A stretch of 5,168 nt of DNA, from positions 1 through 5,168 of the forward strand of contig DIUI01000034.1 in NCBI GenBank assembly GCA_002428215.1, in the 5' to 3' direction. How positions within the stretch are numbered: the first letter of the stretch is position 1; each line of letters begins with the position of its first letter. A model generated the notes under the pieces. That model was not told where the DNA came from and did not search any database. It saw only the letters and a program-made list of their open reading frames with translations. Positions 1 through 5,168 of this stretch are shown here, in pieces. The translations under genes and the position numbers were made by a program. This DNA comes from Prolixibacteraceae bacterium UBA6162. GTDB lineage: Bacteria > Bacteroidota > Bacteroidia > Bacteroidales > Prolixibacteraceae.

Positions 1-747
1 AGGGTTCCATTTCCTTTAATGCACATCGACTCAAAATGGAAATTTCGGGAGATGATTGCATTTCGCGATAATTATGCAAAAGAGAAAGGTTGGGACCTGA
101 TCGTTCATCATAACGAAGAGGGTTTCAAATCGGGGATTGGACCATATACCCACGGGAGTAAGGTACATACTGATTTGATGAAGACACAGGCTTTGTTAAA
201 CGGATTGAACAAATATGGATTTGATGCCGCTTTTGGTGGTGCAAGACGCGACGAAGAAAAGTCACGCGCAAAAGAGCGTATCTTTTCATTTCGAGATAAA
301 TTTCACCAATGGGATCCCAAGAATCAACGTCCTGAACTTTGGGGAATATACAACGCCCGGGTGCACAAGGGAGAATCAATCAGGGTTTTTCCTCTTTCGA
401 ACTGGACTGAGCTCGACATCTGGCAATACATAAGGCTCGAAAAAATCCCGATTGTTCCGCTCTATTTTGCTAAGGAACGGCCGATTGTTGAGGTTGATGG
501 AAACCTGATTATGGTCGACGATGACCGTATGCCCGAGGAACTCCGCAAACAGGCAAAAATGCGTATGGTCAGGTTCAGAACTCTGGGATGCTACCCGCTA
601 ACCGGGGCTGTTGAATCAGATGCCGATACCATCGAGAAGATAGTAGAGGAGATGATGACAGTGACCCAATCGGAGCGCACCACCCGTGTCATTGATTTCG
701 ATCAGGAGTCGAGCATGGAACAGAAGAAAAGAGAGGGATATTTTTAG
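1..747 (+). CDS. cysD: Sulfate adenylyltransferase subunit 2 (CysD), 5'-truncated by window edge
   Basis: Small catalytic subunit of the heterodimeric ATP sulfurylase, a cytosolic PAPS-reductase-family (PP-loop) protein that adenylates sulfate to APS, releasing PPi, with GTP hydrolysis by CysN. The reading frame is open from base 1 (RVPFPL precedes the ATG at 19), so that ATG is internal. The 248 codons present align with E. coli CysD (302 residues) essentially throughout, leaving about 55 N-terminal residues, including the PP-loop GKDS motif, outside the window. Visible family motifs: WKFREM near 37-54, [15 protein letters not shown] at 235-279, [11 protein letters not shown] around 310-342, FPLSNWTE near 388-411, [13 protein letters not shown] at 571-609, and the C-terminal [11 protein letters not shown] at 712-744. 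The gene ends in tandem stops TAG TAG (745-750). cysN follows after 98 bases on the same strand, the usual subunit pairing. No frameshift or missing motif is seen in the visible part. Identification is very secure. Confidence 0.97.
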   Translation, partial: RVPFPLMHIDSKWKFREMIAFRDNYAKEKGWDLIVHHNEEGFKSGIGPYTHGSKVHTDLMKTQALLNGLNKYGFDAAFGGARRDEEKSRAKERIFSFRDKFHQWDPKNQRPELWGIYNARVHKGESIRVFPLSNWTELDIWQYIRLEKIPIVPLYFAKERPIVEVDGNLIMVDDDRMPEELRKQAKMRMVRFRTLGCYPLTGAVESDADTIEKIVEEMMTVTQSERTTRVIDFDQESSMEQKKREGYF

Positions 748-818
748 TAGAGAGAGCTACAATTCGATGCTCAACGGTTGTCTCAAATCATCAATAAGAA
801 ATTTCATAAATACTCCAT

Positions 819-834
819 GGCCGGTTTTCCGGCC
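819..834 (+). promoter_or_regulatory. GC-rich hairpin in the cysD-cysN spacer, just before the cysN start
   Basis: GGCCGG (819-824), loop TTTT (825-828) and CCGGCC (829-834) make a perfect 6-bp all-GC stem with a 4-base loop in an otherwise AT-rich 98-base spacer. No T-run follows (the next bases are TCTATTAAATAG), so it does not look like an intrinsic terminator. It ends 11 bases before a possible GTG start (846) and 17 before the ATG (852). It could act as an mRNA stability or processing element between the two subunits, or affect ribosome access to cysN. The structure is seen in the sequence; any role is inference. Confidence 0.45.
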
Positions 835-851
835 TCTATTAAATAGTGAAC

Positions 852-2777
852 ATGGAAAATATTGATATCAATGCTTTTCTCGATCAGGACCAGCAAAAAG
901 ACTTGTTGCGGTTTCTCACTGCGGGATCGGTCGACGATGGTAAATCAACGCTCATAGGCCGGCTGCTTTTCGACAGTAAAAAGCTTTATGAGGATCAGCT
1001 ATCGGCTCTGGAGCGCGACAGCAAACGCGAAGGGCATGCCGGCGACGATATTGATTATGCTTTGCTCACCGATGGACTTAAGGCCGAAAGAGAACAAGGC
1101 ATTACCATTGATGTGGCTTACCGCTATTTTTCAACCAACCGACGCAAGTTCATTATTGCCGATACACCAGGACATGAGCAATATACCCGAAATATGGTAA
1201 CCGGTGCATCAACAGCAAATCTTGCGATTATTTTGGTAGATGCTACCAAGGGCATAATTACTCAAACCCGTAGACACACTTTTTTGGTTTCCTTGTTGAA
1301 TATTAAACATGTTGTTCTGGCTGTCAACAAAATGGATTTGGTGGATTACAATCAGGATATCTTTAACCAAATCTGCGACGACTATCGAAATTTTGTTACC
1401 CAGCTTCAGATTCCCGATATTGAATTTATCCCACTCTCTGCATTGAAGGGCGAAAACATTATAGAACCTTCAGTTCGTATGCCCTGGTTTCACGGAAAAA
1501 GCATTCTGGAGCATCTCGAATCGGTGCATATTAGTTCCGACCGCAACCTCAACGATCTACGCATTCCCGTGCAATATGTGCTCCGTCCAGACAAGGATTT
1601 CAGGGGATTTGCTGCACGGATTGCATCAGGTATAGTTAGAAAGGGAGATACACTAAAGGTTCTGCCTTCGTTGAAAAGCTCAATTGTAAAATCGATTGTT
1701 ACATACGATGGCGAAAAGGATTACGCTTTTCCACCTCAATCGGTAACCATTACTTTAGAGGATGAGATCGATATTTCGCGAGGCGATATGTTGGTGCACC
1801 CCGATAATATGCCCCGGATCGACCGCCACTTTGAAGCGATGCTGGTTTGGATGGATGAGTCGCCGATGGATTTGAATGCACAGTTCTACATCAAGCAGAC
1901 TACCGTTTTTACCCGGGCCAAAATCGATGCAATTGGATATAAGGTAGATGTTAATACGCTTGAAAAAACTTCGCTCGACCGATTCGCTTTAAACGATATC
2001 GGCAGGGTGGTCATCACCACTACCAAACCCTTATACTTCGATCCCTATAACGGGAACCGACAAACAGGATCGTTTGTTCTGATTGATCCCGTAACCCACA
2101 ATACTTGTGCAGTGGGTATGATCATCGATAAGCTTCAAAGCGCAGAGATTCCTCTAGGACAGTCGGTCGTAGAAAAATCAGTCTACTTCGGCTTCCAGTC
2201 AAAAATTAAATCTGCAGAACGCCAGACTCGATACAACCAAAGGGGAGCAACCCTTTGGATCAACGGATTGCCCGGTTCGGGTAAAAGTAACTTTGCCCAA
2301 AATTTAGAGCGACATTTGTTCGATGCCGGGGCGGTGGCAGCTGTTTTCGACGGTGCCATTTTGGGGTCAGTACTGTTGGACGAACTTTCGGCAGGCCGTG
2401 AAGAACGGGTTGAAAATCTGCGCCGTGTTGCAAATCTCTGCCGACTGATGAACGACCAGGGGATAATTACCATCTGTGCCTATGCCACTGCAGAACAAGA
2501 GATCAGAGGTCAGGTTAAAAGCATAGTGGGTTCCGATAATTTCATTGAAGTCTATATCGATGCAACGACCGAATATTGCCGTTCGCGCAAACCTGAACTT
2601 TATCAGAAGGCCGACAGCGGCGATCTGTTGCATTTTCCGGGAGTCGATTTCCCTTTCGAAGATTCGCAAGATGCCGATTGTATAATTAATCCGGACGAGG
2701 AGATGCTTGTCCCCAACCAATTGATTCGTCTTTTGGCCGAGCGGAAAATCTTTCCGGCTGAGCACAAAACGCCTTAA
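852..2777 (+). CDS. cysN: Sulfate adenylyltransferase subunit 1 (CysN) fused to a degenerate APS-kinase-like (CysC) domain
   Basis: Regulatory GTPase subunit of ATP sulfurylase; with CysD it makes APS from ATP and sulfate in the cytosol. Numbering from ATG 852 (641 residues): an EF-Tu-like GTPase domain has GSVDDGKS at 25-32, EREQGITID at 79-87, DTPGH at 104-108 and NKMD at 159-162. Beta-barrel domains follow, to CAVGMI at 419-424, where stand-alone CysN proteins of the short type would finish. After a linker, residues about 461-641 align with CysC: Walker A GLPGSGKS at 472-479, ENLRRV at 521-526, FIEVYID at 564-570. The aligned CysC signatures are largely lost: DGDNVR is DGAILG (500-505), SPxR is TAEQ (546-549), DPKGLY is KPELY with one residue missing (580-584), and KAR is KAD. 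The CysN part should be active; APS kinase activity is doubtful. A GTG at 846 is in frame and would add two residues; I prefer the ATG because no Shine-Dalgarno supports either. cysD lies immediately upstream, presumably co-transcribed. Confidence 0.95.
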   Translation: MENIDINAFLDQDQQKDLLRFLTAGSVDDGKSTLIGRLLFDSKKLYEDQLSALERDSKREGHAGDDIDYALLTDGLKAEREQGITIDVAYRYFSTNRRKFIIADTPGHEQYTRNMVTGASTANLAIILVDATKGIITQTRRHTFLVSLLNIKHVVLAVNKMDLVDYNQDIFNQICDDYRNFVTQLQIPDIEFIPLSALKGENIIEPSVRMPWFHGKSILEHLESVHISSDRNLNDLRIPVQYVLRPDKDFRGFAARIASGIVRKGDTLKVLPSLKSSIVKSIVTYDGEKDYAFPPQSVTITLEDEIDISRGDMLVHPDNMPRIDRHFEAMLVWMDESPMDLNAQFYIKQTTVFTRAKIDAIGYKVDVNTLEKTSLDRFALNDIGRVVITTTKPLYFDPYNGNRQTGSFVLIDPVTHNTCAVGMIIDKLQSAEIPLGQSVVEKSVYFGFQSKIKSAERQTRYNQRGATLWINGLPGSGKSNFAQNLERHLFDAGAVAAVFDGAILGSVLLDELSAGREERVENLRRVANLCRLMNDQGIITICAYATAEQEIRGQVKSIVGSDNFIEVYIDATTEYCRSRKPELYQKADSGDLLHFPGVDFPFEDSQDADCIINPDEEMLVPNQLIRLLAERKIFPAEHKTP

Positions 2778-2829
2778 TTTTACTTTAATATTTTGATTAC
2801 GTCGTAGTGTTAATCCATGCAAGTCGTTT

Positions 2830-2842
2830 AATTAGGCTAATT
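2830..2842. repeat. Short interrupted palindrome AATTAG-G-CTAATT
   Basis: Two 6-base arms, AATTAG and CTAATT, are perfect inverted complements around a single G. It sits 53 bases after the cysN stop. The arms are AT-rich with almost no loop, so a protein-binding site is more plausible than an RNA hairpin, but in an AT-rich spacer a palindrome this short can occur by chance. Confidence 0.25.
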
Positions 2843-2971
2843 TGGCATCATTGAATCAACCAGTTGATAATGAACCCTGGGCTATAGCCTCTGCTAATTG
2901 CCGATATGCACTTTGCAAAATGGTTTTCATTAAGGATCATATTTCTGACTTCATATAATCACATTTGCCTG

Positions 2972-2979
2972 TAAATTTG
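2972..2979 (+). promoter_or_regulatory. Candidate Bacteroidota -7 promoter element (TAAATTTG) for the phosphofructokinase gene
   Basis: TAAATTTG fits the TAnnTTTG consensus of the Bacteroidota primary sigma factor. It would put a transcript start near 2985-2990, giving a leader of about 60-70 bases before the ATG at 3052. No clear TTG-type -33 element lies at the expected distance upstream (around 2948-2952), which lowers confidence. Confidence 0.35.
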
Positions 2980-3051
2980 ATTTAGCCGCGGTGAAAGCAG
3001 CGATCGATAAAGGCGACTTCGAAATACTACTATAATAAATATACACTGAAT

Positions 3052-4710
3052 ATGAGAATTAGTCCGTTGCAACTTGAAAGGGCCCATTATCAGCCCAAGT
3101 TACCCGCCTCGTTGATGGGGGGTGTTCACATTGTAGAGGGTGCAGCAACCCAATCGGTTGCCGATCAGGCCGAAATTGCACGTCTCTTCCCAAATACAAG
3201 TGGTCTGCCGCTGCTTACATTCGAATCGCTTGAAGGCTCTGTTGATTCCGGGCCAGTAAACGTTGGTGTGATTTTATCGGGAGGACAAGCGCCGGGTGGA
3301 CACAATGTAATTGCCGGAATATTTGACGGGGTTAAACGACTGCATCCCGACAGTAAACTATACGGATTTCTTGGAGGTCCGGGCGGTCTGGTCGACCACT
3401 CCTATATGGAGATTACCGCCGAATATCTCGAGGCTTTCCGCAACACCGGTGGTTTCGATATTATAGGATCCGGACGGACAAAACTCGAGGAGACTGCTCA
3501 GTTCGACAAGGGACTGGAGGTTCTGAAAAAACTTACTATTACTGCACTGGTTATTATTGGTGGCGACGACAGCAACACCAATGCCTGTGTGCTTGCCGAG
3601 TATTACAAATCAAAAGATGCCGGAGTGCAGGTGATTGGCTGCCCTAAAACCATTGATGGCGACCTTAAGAACGAGATGATCGAAACCTCATTTGGATTCG
3701 ATACTGCTACCAAGGTCTACTCAGAACTTATTGGAAATATTCAGCGCGATGCCAATTCTGCCAAAAAATACTGGCATTTTATTAAACTTATGGGCCGATC
3801 TGCTTCCCATATTGGTCTCGAATGTGCGCTGCAGACTCAACCCAACATTTGTCTGATTTCTGAAGAGGTAGAGAAGAAGCAGCAAACACTCCACGAAATT
3901 GTAGATTATATGGCCGAAATCGTTGCTGCCAGAGCGGCCAATGGAGAAAATTTTGGTGTTGCACTAATCCCCGAAGGATTGATTGAGTTTATACCTGAGA
4001 TGAAAGTTCTTATATCAGAACTCAACGATTTGCTGGCAGAAGGCTCCGAAACTGAAGCCGGTTTCAAGTCCATCGCAGATGATGCAGAACGCAGAATATA
4101 TGTGGCGGGTAAATTAACTCCTGCATCGTCAGAACTTTTCCTCTTCCTTCCTGCTGGGATTGCAAAACAGTTAACTGCCGACCGCGATCCTCATGGGAAC
4201 GTTCAGGTTTCTCTCATTCAGACAGAGACGTTGCTGGGCGAGATGGTCAAGAAGCAGCTGAAAGCAATGAAGAAGGAAGGCAGATTTAGTGGAAAGTTTG
4301 GCACTCAATACCACTTTTTTGGCTATGAAGGACGCTGCGCTGCTCCTTCAAATTTCGATGCCGACTACTGTTATTCGCTTGGAGTAACTGCCTCATTCCT
4401 GATTGGTGAAGGTAAAACCGGGTACATGGCATCTGTTAGAAATTTAACTGCTCCCGCCGCAGAATGGATTGCCGGAGGGGTGCCTGTTACCATGATGATG
4501 AACATGGAGCGCCGTCATGGTCATATGAAACCAGTTATTCAAAAAGCGCTGGTAGAACTCGATGGAGCTCCCTTCAAATACTTTACTGCAAACCGCGATA
4601 GCTGGGCTCTTCACACCAGCTACGTCTATCCGGGTCCTATTCAGTACTTTGGTCCACCGGCTGTGTGCGATCAGACTACGCTTACCCTTCAATTAGAAAA
4701 AGGGGTGTAG
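3052..4710 (+). CDS. pfp: Pyrophosphate--fructose-6-phosphate 1-phosphotransferase (PPi-dependent phosphofructokinase, long type)
   Basis: Cytosolic glycolytic enzyme that reversibly phosphorylates fructose 6-phosphate to fructose 1,6-bisphosphate using PPi instead of ATP. The 552-residue length fits the long PPi-PFK clade (plant PFP and spirochaete-like, roughly 550) rather than the about 320 residues of bacterial ATP-PFK. Motifs: GGQAPGGH at 77-84 (phosphate-donor loop), GGDDS at 170-174, PKTIDGD at 198-204 (Asp202 in the catalytic-base position), MGRSASH at 247-253, and GYEGR at 424-428 (sugar-phosphate site). The second Asp of GGDDS and the Lys of PKTIDGD occupy the positions which in ATP-PFK are Gly (GGDGS) and Gly (PGTIDND); by family knowledge this marks PPi use. 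ATG 3052 is the only ATG after the upstream in-frame stop at 2992 that retains the family N-terminus ([13 protein letters not shown]); no Shine-Dalgarno is visible. cysN is 274 bases upstream on the same strand, and a strong terminator follows the stop. No defect is seen. Confidence 0.96.
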   Translation: MRISPLQLERAHYQPKLPASLMGGVHIVEGAATQSVADQAEIARLFPNTSGLPLLTFESLEGSVDSGPVNVGVILSGGQAPGGHNVIAGIFDGVKRLHPDSKLYGFLGGPGGLVDHSYMEITAEYLEAFRNTGGFDIIGSGRTKLEETAQFDKGLEVLKKLTITALVIIGGDDSNTNACVLAEYYKSKDAGVQVIGCPKTIDGDLKNEMIETSFGFDTATKVYSELIGNIQRDANSAKKYWHFIKLMGRSASHIGLECALQTQPNICLISEEVEKKQQTLHEIVDYMAEIVAARAANGENFGVALIPEGLIEFIPEMKVLISELNDLLAEGSETEAGFKSIADDAERRIYVAGKLTPASSELFLFLPAGIAKQLTADRDPHGNVQVSLIQTETLLGEMVKKQLKAMKKEGRFSGKFGTQYHFFGYEGRCAAPSNFDADYCYSLGVTASFLIGEGKTGYMASVRNLTAPAAEWIAGGVPVTMMMNMERRHGHMKPVIQKALVELDGAPFKYFTANRDSWALHTSYVYPGPIQYFGPPAVCDQTTLTLQLEKGV

Positions 4711-4742
4711 TATTTCAGGAATTAATCACATAAAATATAAAG

Positions 4743-4781
4743 TGAGGGAAGTCGCCAATTTGGGAGGCTTCCCTCATTTTT
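4743..4781 (+). terminator. Rho-independent terminator after the phosphofructokinase gene
   Basis: TGAGGGAAG (4743-4751) pairs perfectly with CTTCCCTCA (4768-4776) in a 9-bp stem, followed directly by TTTTT (4777-4781). The 16-base loop contains a possible inner stem (CC-AATTT-GG, 4755-4763). It begins 32 bases after the stop codon, is placed to end the phosphofructokinase transcript and isolates it from ruvX. A short A-run precedes the stem (4739-4741), giving only weak capacity for termination in the other direction. Confidence 0.9.
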
Positions 4782-4826
4782 CCCTTTATGGGGTTGGTGG
4801 GTATGAGTGCATTACATATTTTGAAT

Positions 4827-4834
4827 TAACTTTG
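4827..4834 (+). promoter_or_regulatory. Bacteroidota-type -7 promoter element (TAACTTTG) for ruvX
   Basis: TAACTTTG is an exact TAnnTTTG match within TTGAATTAACTTTGCC, the typical look of a Bacteroidota promoter. It lies between the terminator and the ruvX start, giving a start site near 4840 and a leader of only about 15-20 bases. A well-spaced -33 TTG is not clear; the nearest TTG, at 4794-4796, is too far upstream. An overlapping TTGAAT-N17-TAATAA (4821-4849) resembles a classical sigma-70 layout but would leave almost no leader. Confidence 0.55.
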
Positions 4835-4855
4835 CCCCCCAAATAATAAATTGTA

Positions 4856-5168
4856 TTGGGACGAATTTTGGCCATAGATTTCGGAAAGAAGCGCACAGGG
4901 ATTGCAGTTACCGATCCATTGCAGCTTATTGCCAACCGGCTCGAAACGGTGGAGACGGCTGAAATCTGGAACTTTCTTGGGTTATACCTGTCGAGGGAAC
5001 AGGTTGATCGGGTGCTGGTTGGCTACCCTTTACAACTGAACAATCAGCCGTCAGAAGCACTTCGGTTTATCAATCCCTTTATTCAAAAGTTCAGGAAGCA
5101 ATATCCTGAAATGATGGTTGAACAAGTTGATGAACGCTTTACCTCAAAACTGGCACAACAGGCTATTT
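4856..5168 (+). CDS. ruvX: RuvX/YqgF family putative Holliday junction resolvase / pre-16S rRNA nuclease, 3' end beyond window
   Basis: Small RNase H-fold nuclease, annotated as a putative Holliday junction resolvase and, from work on E. coli YqgF, implicated in pre-16S rRNA 5'-end processing; cytosolic. The 104 complete codons cover most of a protein that is usually about 135-140 residues. Motifs: GRILAIDFGKKRTGIAVTDP at residues 2-21, with Asp8 the first catalytic acid; VGYPLQLNN at 55-63, the VGLPxxMNG-type motif; and VDERFTS at 91-97 with the conserved acidic pair. The last acidic motif lies beyond the edge. An in-frame stop TAA at 4847-4849 leaves only ATT, GTA and TTG as codons ahead of GRIL, so the start is most likely TTG 4856, which restores the standard MGRILAID N-terminus; no ATG lies between the stop and the first motif. 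The gene is transcribed separately from the phosphofructokinase gene, behind a terminator and its own promoter element. Confidence 0.95.
   Translation, partial: MGRILAIDFGKKRTGIAVTDPLQLIANRLETVETAEIWNFLGLYLSREQVDRVLVGYPLQLNNQPSEALRFINPFIQKFRKQYPEMMVEQVDERFTSKLAQQAI

Larger units (their letters stand above)
2778..3051. other. Intergenic spacer between cysN and the phosphofructokinase gene
   Basis: These 274 bases are AT-rich and hold no gene I can support on either strand. There is no hairpin plus T-run behind cysN, so no obvious intrinsic terminator separates it from the next gene. Contents: a palindrome AATTAG-G-CTAATT (2830-2842), a second palindrome GGCTATAGCC (2880-2889), a candidate -7 element (2972-2979), and short open stretches such as a 22-codon ATG frame at 2906-2974. 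A frame open from 2949 to the stop at 3033-3035 ends in protein-like codons ([16 protein letters not shown]) but has only a GTG at 2991 as a start. Confidence 0.6.

Noticed and set aside
125..433. Open frames on both strands inside cysD
   Set aside because: They overlap the strongly conserved [15 protein letters not shown] region of cysD, which explains the sequence fully.
2183..2473. 96-codon minus-strand open frame inside cysN
   Set aside because: Antisense shadow of the P-loop region, with low-complexity Ser/Ala/Pro content and no family resemblance.
2232..2774. Calling the C-terminal domain of CysN an active APS kinase (bifunctional CysNC)
   Set aside because: The P-loop is kept, but the DGDNVR, SPxR and DPKGLY/KAR signatures are lost, so activity cannot be assumed from homology.
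2367..2822. 151-codon minus-strand open frame overlapping the CysC-like domain
   Set aside because: It lies almost wholly antisense to the well-matched cysN reading frame, and its translation has no recognisable motif; it is a shadow frame.
2778..2830. Intrinsic terminator after cysN
   Set aside because: T-rich patches are present, but no stem-loop precedes them, so I do not call a terminator.
2954..2959. TATAAT as a sigma-70 -10 box upstream of the phosphofructokinase gene (another TATAAT at 3031-3036)
   Set aside because: No TTGACA-like -35 sequence lies about 17 bases upstream of either copy (TAAGGA and TAAAGG there), and Bacteroidota-type promoters do not use this layout.
4444..4692. 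82-codon minus-strand open frame inside the phosphofructokinase gene
   Set aside because: Antisense to conserved PFK C-terminal sequence; no support of its own.
1..5168. CRISPR array, insertion sequence, tRNA/rRNA gene, toxin-antitoxin or defence system
   Set aside because: No regularly spaced repeats, transposase-like frames, terminal inverted repeats or RNA-gene structures were seen; the window is almost filled by four housekeeping-type genes.

Overview
The window is an ordinary stretch of bacterial chromosome, all genes on the + strand, most likely from a Bacteroidota (Bacteroidales-like) organism. I base this on moderate, AT-leaning composition, the absence of Shine-Dalgarno sequences before the starts, TAnnTTTG-type -7 promoter elements (TAACTTTG at 4827, TAAATTTG at 2972), and protein sequences that read like those of that phylum, especially the long PPi-type phosphofructokinase. 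The placement is inference; no marker gene is present.

Layout. (1) 1-747: 3' part of cysD, small subunit of ATP sulfurylase, with the N-terminus cut off by the window edge. (2) 748-845: 98-base spacer holding a perfect GGCCGG-TTTT-CCGGCC hairpin just before the next start. (3) 852-2777: cysN, the GTPase subunit of ATP sulfurylase, fused to a C-terminal APS-kinase (CysC)-like domain. (4) 2778-3051: 274-base spacer with no convincing gene, one candidate promoter element and two short palindromes. (5) 3052-4710: complete pyrophosphate-dependent phosphofructokinase. (6) 4743-4781: strong intrinsic terminator. (7) 4827-4834: Bacteroidota-type promoter element. (8) 4856 to the window end: 5' part of ruvX/yqgF, apparently starting at TTG.

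How the genes work together. CysD and CysN form the sulfate-activating ATP sulfurylase (ATP + sulfate to APS + PPi, driven by GTP hydrolysis). A CysN-CysC fusion would normally carry APS to PAPS on one polypeptide. Here the CysC-like domain keeps its P-loop but has lost most signature residues of APS kinase (the DGDNVR motif, the SPxR motif and the DPKGLY/KAR segment), so it looks like a pseudo-kinase domain. This is the most interesting observation in the window. The next gene encodes an enzyme that uses PPi, a product of the ATP sulfurylase reaction; a metabolic link is possible but speculative. ruvX is a housekeeping gene in a separate transcription unit behind the terminator. I see no mobile element, CRISPR array, RNA gene or defence system.
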